From Scytalidium lignicola (Eukaryota; Ascomycota; Leotiomycetes), in NCBI GenBank assembly GCA_002812745.2, contig NCSJ02000180.1:21177-85176 (forward strand): a stretch of 64,000 nucleotides of DNA, given 5' to 3'. Under the pieces are notes generated by a model, which had not been told where the DNA came from, searched no databases, and worked only from the letters and a program-made list of their open reading frames with translations. The translations under genes and the position numbers were made by a program. This document shows, in pieces, positions 10,900 to 20,949 of this stretch (the stretch's first letter is position 1; each line of letters opens with the position of its first letter).

Positions 10900-13471
10900 T
10901 TACTCTTGTCTGTGCCTTGAACTGATTTCTCTTTCCAACATCTTAACCCCGTCAAACTTAGTCTTCCAGGGTTCTTGTGCGATGAATAGTTCATTTTCAA
11001 AGTGAAGTGACTCCATAATAGGCTCATTATGCATAAAATTATCTATCACATCAGACTGGGGCTGGTCTAACTCAGAATCACTCGGATGAGGCGAGCCAAG
11101 GTCGTTTTGTTGTGGGTTACTGGGAAGCATCTCAGTTAAATTGGACCCAGTATGACTTCCAATTTCAAGCCATGGATCCAAAATCTCGCCTTCTTGCAAG
11201 GGATTGAGATTGTACCCAAAGAACGGGTCATCTTGTCTTTCCCCAGTCCCAAACTCCGTAAGATTGGCTTGAGATTGAGTTGAAGGGGAATCACTTTGAG
11301 CAGTTCCATAATTTTGAAGGAAGGGTGGGTTGAACATGGACACATCGATGGGAAAGTCCATTAAGTCAGTTGGATGAATGACCAGATTACGTCTGAAGGT
11401 TCGGGCTCGATTGATGGATTCCAATCAACCCCTTCACAAAACGGGACGGTAGGTTGAGATGGATATCCTGCTTGCACGTGCTCGATTGTCGAATAGTCCT
11501 CTTCATCAACAATGACTCGGTGAGACCTATTCTCTACAAACGGCGTTCTCATGATAGAGTCCGGATTTTCACTCTCCCGAAAATTCTGTTGAAAGTCATT
11601 CTGATGCCTCTGTGTACTAGATGAAAGACTGCCGCTAGCATTCATCCTGCTAATATTTGTTGAAATGACTCCTGCCGCAGCCAAGGCCACTCTGAGAGCA
11701 TGTAAATAACGCCGGTGGGTGTTGTCATCAGGTTGAATGGTTCCTTCCTGTTTATCCAATTCTATGGAGTTTTCGAAGGTGGAGACGATGGACTCAAAAT
11801 CCAGTTGGGGTGGAGTAACGGTAGACTGGTGTATATCATTCCCTTCAATTAATAAATCAGCCACCACAAGACTTGTGTTTTTGGTTAATTCACCTACAAG
11901 GGTTGGAAGGTGGTGAAAGATGTGGAAAGATAATTCTCCAAATATCAAACCATTTGTCAATGTCGTGTTTCCTTTTCTCGGTAAGGCTCATTCCTCTTTT
12001 AGCTCTGAGTATATCCTCAATTTTAGCCCATTGACTATCATCAATGCCTTCCTTCAAGGCTGACGATTTCTTAGGGCATATCTCCGAACGCTGGTGTACT
12101 TGAAGTTCGTCAATATCCTTAAATATGCTGTAACATTTGACGCATTGAAATGGTCTATGCGAAGCTTTGAAATGATCTCTCGGTGACTATCAGTTTCAAG
12201 AACTGTCAAAATCAAGGGGTAGCCATACTTGATTCTACGTAACTCGGTTGGACCAGGACCAATGCAGGTACGATATTTTACATCAGTCCAGGGCCCATAT
12301 TTCCAGGATTGAATTTGTGGAAATGACATGCAAATGTAGATTTCCGTTTCCGTCGTTGCAAACCGTCTAGCTCGCTGATGTTGGGCGGGTCGCGCTTCGG
12401 TATTTTTGATTCCTCATCCCTCTGTCCTTCAGACTCGTTGGACTCTCTTCCTCGTTTTTGTGGTCGCATAGCACAAGGACTGACGCTTGATGATGATGAG
12501 TGTGATGCTGTTCCCGAACTCCCTTGACCTGATCCACTAGACGTTTCGGCATGAGATGTTGCGAAAGTACTACCCGCCAGGCTTGGAACTGGTCCACTTG
12601 ACATCCCTTCATGTAAACCTATGCAGCTGCCACCGACCGGATCGTGGTCAAGATTCACGCATCTATGAATTTCTGGAATCAAGCGGGCGGCTAGGTCCAA
12701 GTGGTTATGGAGGATACGAAGAAGATCACCGTCCAAGATCAGCATAACCTTCTCCTGCTCGGATACAGGTTCAACGTCAATGTTTTCAACCTCGGCTTGA
12801 GAATCATAGTTATCCAGGTCGGTTACACTACTTGCATAATCACTATTTGTTTCATTGAAACTCGAAGATTTGGAATGCAAATGATGATGAGTTCGATGGT
12901 GAGGACATTGTAGTAAATTCAAATTGGACAGCTGTAGGTGGAAAGGTTGCTTCCACGGTTAGCACTGAAGGGTCAATGCTCAAACGACCATTTTCCGATA
13001 GCTTCGAATATTCTGCACCTCTGAAATCTTGTGAGTACCAAAATAGTTCAATTGCAGACACGAGAGAATGTTTTAGACTCACTGCAAGGATTTTATGGGC
13101 AGCGGATCGCCAACTCCAACCGATCGCCCTTGGTATCTCGCTCCTCGACTTTCCAAGGAATTTTGCTCGATTTCCGATGGTGAGCTCGAAGTGGAGTTGA
13201 TGGTGTCTTTGATAGGTATTCCCATTCTTTCAATGGGATACTTGGCCCCCTCAACATGGCAGTTTTGGCAGCGCTGATGTTGGCATCCTAGACAATGTTC
13301 ATTAAAAGGACCCATTGCCCCAAAATTGCAATTGTCGCAGAACCAGAGTGACTGCCATTCCAATTTCCCGTTCTGTTCGGAAAATTCCTTGGTGGGTTTG
13401 AACTCTCGTTTCCAGGAGGGGTGATAACGTCTACTTTTTGAAGATTCCACGGGTTTGTTAGCCGTACCCAT
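10900..13471 (-). pseudogene. C2H2/RanBP2-type zinc finger gene, frame-broken
   Basis: The ATG at 13469-13471 starts a segment with a zinc ribbon (WFCDNCNFGAMGP, then CLGCQHQRCQNC). Next comes a low-complexity Ser/His region and the C2H2 block known from a large family of filamentous-fungal proteins: FACHFHKFNP, YRTCIGPGPTELRRIK, then (after a 50-base intron, 12179-12228) DHFKASHRPFQCVKCYSIF. The family ending KRKHDIDKWFDIWRIIFPHL follows. The frame is broken at about 12304 (short A-run), about 11915 and about 11360. The join between the zinc ribbon and the C2H2 part (12.85-13.07 kb) cannot be closed either. The first break could be a homopolymer error; the rest suggest a dying gene. Its role was presumably nucleic-acid or protein binding; nothing more specific is known. 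Confidence 0.6.
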
Positions 13472-14121
13472 CTTGCTTTTCCAATCTCAAACCTGGCCTA
13501 AAAAGCTCTCTTGCTAGAATCAATATGATCTTCCTCTGGGACAACCCGGCCTAGAAAAATGAGACTGCGACCCTTGCATCACCCCAGTGTCGGGTTTGAG
13601 AAGACCGACTTACGGTCTCTTGCATCTGTCCTAAGTTTCGAAATTCAAAACGTTTCTAGTTTTCCCTTTGACCTTATCTATTGATTTCGAAAATGCTGAA
13701 AGAAATGAAATAATGCCATGCCGCTCGTATGGGCTATTTGCGTCTTCTGGCGAAATACTGGGACTCTTCCTTGCGAGCTTTCGCAGAAGGAGAAAAGTTG
13801 ATCCAAACCGAAATAGCCAACCAATTAAGTCAGGAGACTTGATTTGATTTGATTTGATCGGGAAGCCGTCAGTTTCACGCGACAGCGTATACATTTGGGG
13901 AAATGGAGCATTTACTTATGGTACTAACAATGAGGGTTGAAGACTCTCTTTACCTTTCCATCCTAAAAGCTGTAGTCAGTTGTGTACCGGCTAATCGGCA
14001 GAGTTGTAGACGTAAAGTGCTCATGAATTATATTTATTGGAGCCTTCTGAGAAGATAATAACATTATTCCAGTCTACCATCTGAGAATATATAAAATTAC
14101 ACATAGATTCTAAAACTTCTT
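13472..14121. other. Spacer between two minus-strand genes
   Basis: Probable upstream region of the C2H2 gene and 3' region of the FAD oxidase. An 87-codon minus-strand ORF (13631-13894) lacks any recognised motif and is not called. A short TTTGA tandem (about 13840-13858) is present. Confidence 0.45.
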
Positions 14122-15675
14122 TCACTCTCGTGCAACGCAGAATGTGTTTGGTGTAAATATTCCTTCAGGATCGGCCAACTTTCGCACCTTACGAAGCTTG
14201 TCATATTTTGCCCGGTTTTCGTAATAATAGCTCCAACTAGCATCTAGATCATAGCTACCAAATGAACCCCACAACATACGGCGATCCTGCCTGGAGAATT
14301 TTCCTTTTGGTCCCACCCCCTCTTCGTTGTTGATTGAAGTCCAATCCTCGGCTGTCTGCTTGTATCCTGGGGCGTAGAAGCAGTCCATAACACTGCAAAT
14401 AGTAGAGTCCCTCCAGCTGTAGGACGTACCGTTGTCGCGGTTGGCGTAGAACTGGGAATTCTTACCGCCGAAACATTGGAATTGGGCAAGGACAAAGCAC
14501 TTATGCTTCTGAGGCTTCACTATACCATCAATCCGTCCGGTGACCCACTCTGCCCACCCATCAGCAGCAAGGGTCCTCGAGTTGGTAAATTGAGCAGATT
14601 TAACATATGGGTGATTGAACTCCCGCACATTTGTGAAGATCCACTGTCCTGTCAGTTCAGACATAGGCTTTGTCCTTACTGGCAGGTCGAGCAAAGAACC
14701 CTTTCGGATCCGGTCAAACCAGCTCATATCGCAAACATCATCTTTGGAGAATGGTACCCATTGGGCACCGACAAGGATCATGGCAGGCCAAAATGGTAAG
14801 CTATCCTTACCAAAAATCTCAGGATGATGCTCTTTCATTCTGTGATCTAGCCCCTCCTCCTCTGGGAACCAGTCTAGCAGCTGGTTCGATGCACTAAGCA
14901 CAGTGACGGAGAAATCGTAATTTCGCGGGAAGTTTTCGTCATCTGACATCTCCACAAGGATATCAAGTAATCGATTCAGGGTCTTTGGGTCGTAGCAATA
15001 TAATGCCTTTAGGCCCTTTGAGCCAACGTGGTCTTCGTCACGGTGGACTTTGATGGTGAAATGAGTGACGACACCGAGATTCCCAGGACTGCCTCCTAGG
15101 ATGGCTTCAAAGAGATCTTGATCATTTTTCATCGTTACCTCCCTGATATTCCCTTCATGGTCGACTATCTCAATTGAGACGACATGGTCTCCCAAGAGCC
15201 CGAAACTGCGTCCGAGCTGGCCAAATCCACCAGTTTGAACATGACCACCGAGATGCACATCGAAGCACTGGCCATGGGGAACGAAGACTTTGTGCTCTTT
15301 GAGGTATTTGTTGAACTCTCCGAGAGCCCAACTTACGCTCGTTCGAACGTAAGTTTGCCCGTCTGTCACAAAGATACGTCGATCATCAGGCCCTCTAAAG
15401 GCATTTTTCAGATCCATCTGGATGTTGGGAGCGACTGTAGATGAAGCCCCACTATACTGATGTCCTCCAGTCCTGATTGCCACCGCGATCTTTTGCGACC
15501 TGGCATGCTTCAGGATGGTCGCAATTTCATCTTTGCTGGTAGGGTATACAATGAGCGCAGGGTCCATACGCTGCTCCGATTCATAACTGGAGGATGCATA
15601 TTGATACTTGTGATCGTCGTATCCATCTGCACCTTTCACATATTGTTTACAAGAAATCCCACCGATAGTAGCCAT
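14122..15675 (-). CDS. FAD-linked oxidase, berberine bridge (BBE) type
   Basis: A 517-residue intron-less protein with an FAD-binding PCMH domain (residues about 35-215) and a C-terminal BBE segment (FYANRDNGTSYSW to the end, with the closing motif ADPEGIFTPNTF). RTGGHQYSG places a His at residue 72, and the sequence PHGQCFDVHLGGH places a Cys at residue 137. These are the two positions used for bicovalent FAD attachment in this family, so a high-potential flavoenzyme oxidising an alcohol, sugar or secondary-metabolite substrate with O2 is expected. The start at 15673-15675 was chosen over an ATG at 15805-15807 because a TATA box overlaps the upstream ATG. The longer form would add 44 residues. 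No convincing signal peptide is seen, so it may be cytosolic, unlike many secreted BBE enzymes. Confidence 0.88.
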   Translation of the reverse strand: MATIGGISCKQYVKGADGYDDHKYQYASSSYESEQRMDPALIVYPTSKDEIATILKHARSQKIAVAIRTGGHQYSGASSTVAPNIQMDLKNAFRGPDDRRIFVTDGQTYVRTSVSWALGEFNKYLKEHKVFVPHGQCFDVHLGGHVQTGGFGQLGRSFGLLGDHVVSIEIVDHEGNIREVTMKNDQDLFEAILGGSPGNLGVVTHFTIKVHRDEDHVGSKGLKALYCYDPKTLNRLLDILVEMSDDENFPRNYDFSVTVLSASNQLLDWFPEEEGLDHRMKEHHPEIFGKDSLPFWPAMILVGAQWVPFSKDDVCDMSWFDRIRKGSLLDLPVRTKPMSELTGQWIFTNVREFNHPYVKSAQFTNSRTLAADGWAEWVTGRIDGIVKPQKHKCFVLAQFQCFGGKNSQFYANRDNGTSYSWRDSTICSVMDCFYAPGYKQTAEDWTSINNEEGVGPKGKFSRQDRRMLWGSFGSYDLDASWSYYYENRAKYDKLRKVRKLADPEGIFTPNTFCVARE

Positions 15676-15805
15676 AATAAAAACTAGGAAGAGTACTTTG
15701 CCGCTGTTTGTTAGACAGGTCAATTGCACCGATCGTAATAAGTTCTTATAGAATATATTGAAAATAACTACTGAATTAACTACTGTACAGTGGGGAAGCA
15801 TAGCC

Positions 15806-15814
15806 ATATATATA
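15806..15814 (-). promoter_or_regulatory. Probable TATA box of the FAD oxidase gene
   Basis: The run ATATATATA lies about 130 bases upstream of the preferred start at 15675. Transcription starting 30-100 bases downstream would exclude the alternative ATG at 15807. Confidence 0.45.
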
Positions 15815-16160
15815 GACTCCTACAGGCTAGTGGGAGCTGGTCTCGGATCCTACTTTATGGCTTGTGCAGCTGAATCTTTCATCCCTGTACGGCCGAAGCA
15901 TATTCAACACTGTTGTGGTTGGGAAGAGGCTATCTTATCCTCTCGACCGCCAGAGATGGAGTCACTTATGCTTGGTGTATACACTTGTAATTTTGCTGTA
16001 ATTAGAGTTTTATACTCAACGGGATGTTGTATAGTTAACAGAGCCATTAAAATCAAAGAAAACCTCCATTTCTAGCGGTCGAGGATAGCATTACCTGCAG
16101 CATCCTACGGGCGGTACCGAAACTAACGTACGTAAGGGTCCTAAATTTGAGATTCTACGG

Positions 16161-16399
16161 TACGTAAGGCAGTGTCAGAAAAGGCTCCCGCGCCCCACGT
16201 AAGCGAGAGATTTATGGCTGAATCAGGAGATTTTCTCTTGCTATTCTGGCAAATTGATGGAATCATTGTATGGCGTCTGAAGTTTGAAATAGTGTGATCG
16301 CTTGGTAGCATTAAGGCAGCGTGGATTTTAGGCAAAACAGAGCACTTGATTGGCTTATTCCGTCGCTAGGGATGCGGGAGCCTTTTCTGACACCCCCCA
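16161..16399. mobile_element. MITE copy 1, about 239 bases
   Basis: It begins TACGTAAGGC and carries a 20-base perfect inverted repeat (16172-16191 against 16374-16393; GTGTCAGAAAAGG... at the left). The right outer end has drifted (CACCCCCCAG). Internal strings are shared with copy 2 downstream, for example AAGCGAGAG, AATCAGGAGA and GCATGGATTTT-like versus GCGTGGATTTT. It has no ORF of note, as expected for a non-autonomous DNA transposon. It lies between the FAD oxidase and MFS genes. A stray TACGTAAGGG end at about 16125-16134 just outside suggests an older insertion or nesting. Confidence 0.8.
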
Positions 16400-16611
16400 G
16401 AGCTACGATGGGTCTAACGAGTGATTTGCGTTCTAGTGCTGGCAAAAACCCACAATAAATCTGACATGGTTATATTTTACTCGTTGGACCCATGTTAGCT
16501 CTAGGGGTACACAGTACTGTAGGTAAGTATTGGTGAGGCTGAGCGGTCAGCGCCAATATTTCGGTCAGCTCGTGGGATGACGCCGCTTTGCCTAGAGAAT
16601 ACTACACTGTG

Positions 16612-16841
16612 TACGTAAGGGGGTGTCAAGAAATACTCGCCCCCCCCTGCAAGCGAGAGTTTTTTTGCCGAATCAGGAGACTTTTCTCGCTATTTTAGTC
16701 ACCTTACAGAATAACTATATAACATTAGAAATTGAAAACGGTGCAGTCGCTTACAAGTATTAAAGCAGCATGGATTTTGAGTATATCGCGCAAATGATTG
16801 GTCTGTTGGTGTGCGAGTATTTCTTGACACCCCCTTACGTA
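16612..16841. mobile_element. MITE copy 2, 230 bases, perfect 29-bp TIR
   Basis: The ends are exact inverted repeats of 29 bases: 16612-16640 (TACGTAAGGGGGTGTCAAGA...) and 16813-16841. The element is 230 bases, has no meaningful ORF and is bounded by TA, which suits a TA target-site duplication as made by Tc1/mariner-like transposases. A perfect TIR means this copy is younger than copy 1 and copy 3. No transposase gene is in the window. Confidence 0.9.
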
Positions 16842-17399
16842 CGTAGCATTGAGCATCCCGGCAATACTACCTCAGAGCACAAGGAGCTTCGGCCTCGAGA
16901 ACTTCTGGCTGCATTTCTGGCTCCCAGGCAGTCGGGTCAACTTCTAAATCATCCAGAGGGCGTGGGTCCGTAACTCCATGGATATTCGTTTCCAGCGTTA
17001 ACAGGAGGCGCCAGCTCCCCCTTTGCTAGCCCACAACACACAACACACCCACATGATGGCGTAAGGAGGACATTTTCGGTCCCGAAACCCGCCTGTCGGA
17101 CTTACTTTATCAAGACCGATGTTTACTGGGATGCTTGCTACCTTGAGTGTTCATTGGCTCCTTACTTGGCCAGGTATAGTCTTTTCAGGTAGGATGAGGT
17201 TTCATTCAATTTCTTTATCTATCTATCCTGTAATCATTCGCTCCTCAGATTAAAAATCATCTGGGTGCATATTAACCTTCTTCTTTCTCTTTCCGTAGCC
17301 CTGCTTGTTCACTGTTTGCTATTTATATATTTTTATCCGCCTTCCTTGGCCGCTGTATAGAAACGACCATAAATACAACAGTCATTCTTGGCTCCTTTG
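16842..17399. other. Leader and promoter of the DHA1 transporter
   Basis: No gene. The MITE pair ends about 560 bases before the MFS start. The last 200 bases are pyrimidine-rich (TTCTTTCTCTTTCC) with a TATATATTTTT string at about 17321, typical of a fungal promoter/leader. Confidence 0.5.
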
Positions 17400-19177
17400 A
17401 TGGGAAGAAAGCCTGCAACATCTCATACGTCAAAGATGCGCAGCTCTAAAGAGACGGACAGAACTCAAGTAGCTACAACACCAGACAACGGAGAGCATCT
17501 AGATCCTTTGACTGAGAAGCAGACCAACATGTCAGAACAACAAGGCGGGAGCCGAGGCATTCCTCACAGCCCTGCAATCTTCAAACCTGACAATAGTGAT
17601 ACCGCGTTGTCGTCGAATTCGGCAGAAGAACTCAGGATCGAGAAGGATATTGAAGCTGGGGATATCGTAGGAGACGACCCAAACGAAATTGAAGCTGTGC
17701 AAGCGAAGATGGATCAGGCAAAGGATCCCAATCTGATTGAATGGGATGGACCAGATGATCCTGAGAACCCAATGAATTGGCCAACGTGGAAGAAGTGGAT
17801 GGTTACAATTATGTTGGGCTTTGTAACTTTCGTCGTCACTTTCGCTTCCAGCGTCTTCAGTAACGCGACCATCCCGGTTGCTAAGCTCTATGGTGTTCCA
17901 CTTGAAGTAACTACCCTTGGAAGCTCGATCTTCGTTCTTGGATTTGCTTTTGGTCCTTGTGTATGTACTTCATATCTCTCTCTGAATTACTCGAAACTAA
18001 CATACTTGTTTAGGTGTGGGGTCCAGGATCTGAAGTCTGGGGCCGGAAAGTGCCAATGTTCACTGGCTACTTCATTTTCGCCATCTTTCAAATTCCCATC
18101 GCTGTTTCTCAAAATATATACACTATCCTAATTTGTCGTTTCTTTGGCGGGTTTTTCGCATCTTCACCCTTGGCCATCGTTGGAGGTAGTTTCGTGGATT
18201 TCTGGCCGCCCTTGGAAAGGGGCATAGCAGTTTGTGTATTTGCATCTGCGACCTTTATTGGACCAGTTGCTGGGCCTATCATGGGAGGATTCATTACGCA
18301 ATCATACTTGGGCTGGCGTTGGACGGCCTATATAACACTTATCATGGCGATGTTCTTTGGTCTCATTGGTCTCATCTTTGTTCCTGAAACATCGCACCCA
18401 AAGCTTCTTCAACAACGTGCCACAAGAATCCGACATGAAACCAAAAACTGGGCTATCCACGCAAAAGCTGACGAGATCAGGGTTGACATACATGCGATAA
18501 TCAATACCTACCTCTTGCGTCCCTTTTACATGCTCGTTCAGGAACCCATTTTACTCCTCATAACTCTTTATCTGGCTCTCATTTATGGAGTCCTTTATCT
18601 CTTTTTTGTTTCCTTCCCTATCACCTTCCAACAACAGCGAGGCTGGAACCAAGGTGTCGGCGCTCTCCCCTTCCTCAGTATTGCGATTGGAGTCTCGTTT
18701 GGTGTCGCTACAATAGTTATCATGACCAAGACCACATTCAAGCGCAAGATGAAGAAAAATGGCAGAATCATACCTGAGGAGCGACTTCCACCTATGATCA
18801 TGGGCGCCTTCATCCTCCCCATCGGTCTTTTCTGGTTCGCATGGACCAGCAATCCGCATATCACTTGGGTGCCACAGGTTCTCGCCGGTATTCCTATTGG
18901 ATGGGGAATTATTATGATATTTTTGACCGGACTTAATTATCTGATCGACGTTTATATGTGGCATGCAAATTCAGCCATTGCGGCAAATACCATGGTCAGA
19001 TCACTTGCAGGCGCCGGATTCCCTCTGTTTGCGGCGGCCATGTACCACAACCTCGGCGTTAATTGGGCTACGAGCTTGCTGGGTTTCTTGTGTGTTGCTC
19101 TTATTCCAGTACCAATTGTCTTCTTCTTTTATGGTGCCAGGATCAGAAAGATGAGCAAGTTCAGTCCTAAGGTTTGA
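17400..19177 (+). CDS. MFS exporter, DHA1 drug:H+ antiporter type
   Basis: Exons 17400-17960 and 18014-19177 (one 53-base GT-AG intron) encode 574 residues. A hydrophilic N-tail of about 130 residues ends in IEWDGPDDPENPMNWPTWKKW, the sequence that precedes helix 1 in the DHA1 polyamine/multidrug exporters (Tpo1, Flu1, Mfs1 relatives). Family motifs follow: WGPGSEVWGRKVPMF (motif A), RFFGGFFASSPLAIVGG and WRWTAYI, then VPETSHPKLL before the central loop and the GPxxGP-like FIGPVAGPIMGGF (motif C of antiporters). About 12 helices are visible and the end is YGARIRKMSKFSPKV. It likely sits in the plasma membrane and exports toxins, drugs or polyamines; the substrate is not readable. The next upstream coding gene, 1.7 kb away, is the BBE-type oxidase, a pairing seen in detoxification or metabolite loci. 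Confidence 0.9.
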
Positions 19178-20046
19178 AAGGATGACAGAAAGGTAGATAC
19201 GGTATCAATATCTGAATATTAAACGAATAGCATTCTATGGGGTTAGGAGTTTGAAAGCTTTGCTACGGATTAAGGGTTTCAACGGCATTTTAATAGATTG
19301 GATAGACTAAGCGCATAGACTCATGGATAGACAAAATATCTATATATCTTCTAATACAGTACTGTCGGTTCACTTGTAGCATGTAGTACGGTATGCAATA
19401 ATATGTAATATACTTGTTATACTATTCTATGGTTGTTCCACGATTAGAGGGTAGAATCTAGGCCAAGTCTGATCAATGGTATTATCTAGGCCTTGAAAGA
19501 TATCGTCTCCATATTCAGCGTTATTTATCGCGCTGTGGGATGCTTTTTGACCCCGGAACTGATGTCCTCTTGGCCCCTCTCCTTTTTACTTCTTGTTTCT
19601 TGTTTGTCTTAAGTCAACTGCAAAGACTTGTTAAACTGCAGGTGCTGGCAGTTTGCACTGAATATCGAGCCCCGTATCGGGAATTGGGTTTTGTCTCGGT
19701 ACCTGCTAACATCATGGCTTATCTCCTTTCCCTGACTTAAGCCCTTCTCTTCTTCTCTTCGTATGCTCCGCTCCGCTTGGACTACGACCTACATCAAAAA
19801 TACGGCCTAACCAAATCCACTTCAGAGGATGAAGGCTATCCCCTCTACCGCCTTTCTTGCCCAACCAAGACAGATTCTGCTGTGAGAGTGACACCGGATT
19901 TGACGTCAATGCTTTTAAGACTTTGTCAGCGTTCTCTATCCTTGCGCAGCCCATCATTATGTATACGGACCTCAGTTGTCTTGATAACTTTGCTAGATTC
20001 ACCGTACGGGATATCTTCAGGATTATCTCCAGTGTGGATATAAGCA
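19178..20046. other. Intergenic, converging 3' regions
   Basis: No supported gene. It is the 3' flank of the MFS gene (plus) and of the DUF7703 gene (minus). Short ORFs (19540-19740 and 19712-20047) lack recognisable domains. Confidence 0.5.
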
Positions 20047-20949
20047 TTATATCCGGCTCCCTTTGCTAAGTTCTTGATTGACCGGTCGTCTGTCGTCGTT
20101 CAATATCTCCAGAACTACACTATCCGTATCAATAAGGCCGCGCCCTGTACTTGTACTCATCTCCGTCAGGTTTGTGGGCTTATTAGCCAGCTCGACAAGC
20201 TTGTTGAGGATACTAAACTCCAACTTCAGCTTAACACTGTACATAAGCGGCTTCCACGCTGTCTGGATGTTGTAAATGCCTGCATACTCAAGGGCGAGGA
20301 TGGTGACATCAAGCAGGATGACGATTACATTGACGATCAATAGGTGTACCATGATACGATACGCTGTTCCATTTACTCGTATGCTGCTCTCAAGTCTCCT
20401 GAGCTTGACAGTCTCCCAAATGTACAAGCTTGAGATAGTAAACTCTTGAATGAAAAAGATGGTAATCTGGAACCTTTCGTAGATTGCATACGCCTTCAAG
20501 TATGACTCTAGGTAAGACAACTCGGCAGCGTAGACTAAAAAGATCGCAGGAGGCTGAAAGATAATGGCGTCAAAGATGATCATGCCCAGGACGAACCGCA
20601 AGCAGGTTCTATTACTGAGCACGAGGTGTAGTCGTGAATACAGCACAAGTGATTGGCCGGTTATCATGGTAGGCCAGCCGACAGCCATCAGAGTGACATA
20701 GATGCCAGGAATAGTGCATAGTAATAGGTTCTTGATCAAGAGACCAGTGGAATGAAAGGCGATGCCCCAGGTAGCGATAACAAAGCTCCAGAAGTAGAGA
20801 CCGCTGTACTTCTTAAAGGTAGCAAAGATGATAAAGTTAAGCTCGACTACGTTATAGAAGGCGATGCTGAGGAAGGCAACAGTGACGACTTGGGCAACAG
20901 GGCCGATGATTGAGGTACTGCTCGAGATACCAGAGTCAAGGACTACCAT
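20047..20949 (-). CDS. DUF7703-type fungal seven-helix membrane protein
   Basis: An uninterrupted 300-residue ORF from a true ATG (20947-20949). About seven membrane helices are visible, with the conserved blocks NVVELNFIIFATFKKYSGLY, GWPTMITGQSLVLYSRLHLV and WKPLMYSVKLKLEFSILNKL. I recall these as the hallmark of the fungal DUF7703 integral membrane proteins, which are expanded in filamentous ascomycetes. The C-tail of about 55 residues is hydrophilic. Topology resembles a receptor-like 7-TM protein, but no ligand or pathway is known. The second half of the tail contains TGRGLIDTDSVVLE, often conserved in the family. No intron needed. Confidence 0.8.
   Translation of the reverse strand: MVVLDSGISSSTSIIGPVAQVVTVAFLSIAFYNVVELNFIIFATFKKYSGLYFWSFVIATWGIAFHSTGLLIKNLLLCTIPGIYVTLMAVGWPTMITGQSLVLYSRLHLVLSNRTCLRFVLGMIIFDAIIFQPPAIFLVYAAELSYLESYLKAYAIYERFQITIFFIQEFTISSLYIWETVKLRRLESSIRVNGTAYRIMVHLLIVNVIVILLDVTILALEYAGIYNIQTAWKPLMYSVKLKLEFSILNKLVELANKPTNLTEMSTSTGRGLIDTDSVVLEILNDDRRPVNQELSKGSRI

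Noticed and set aside
15676..15807. Upstream ATG of the FAD oxidase (44 extra residues)
   Set aside because: It overlaps the probable TATA box and would start with a weakly hydrophobic, non-conserved extension.
17388..18131. Reading the MFS exporter exon 1 through to 18131
   Set aside because: That frame starts at a TTG and reads into the intron after 17960; the splice to 18014 restores the WGPGSEVWGRK motif and a single long frame.
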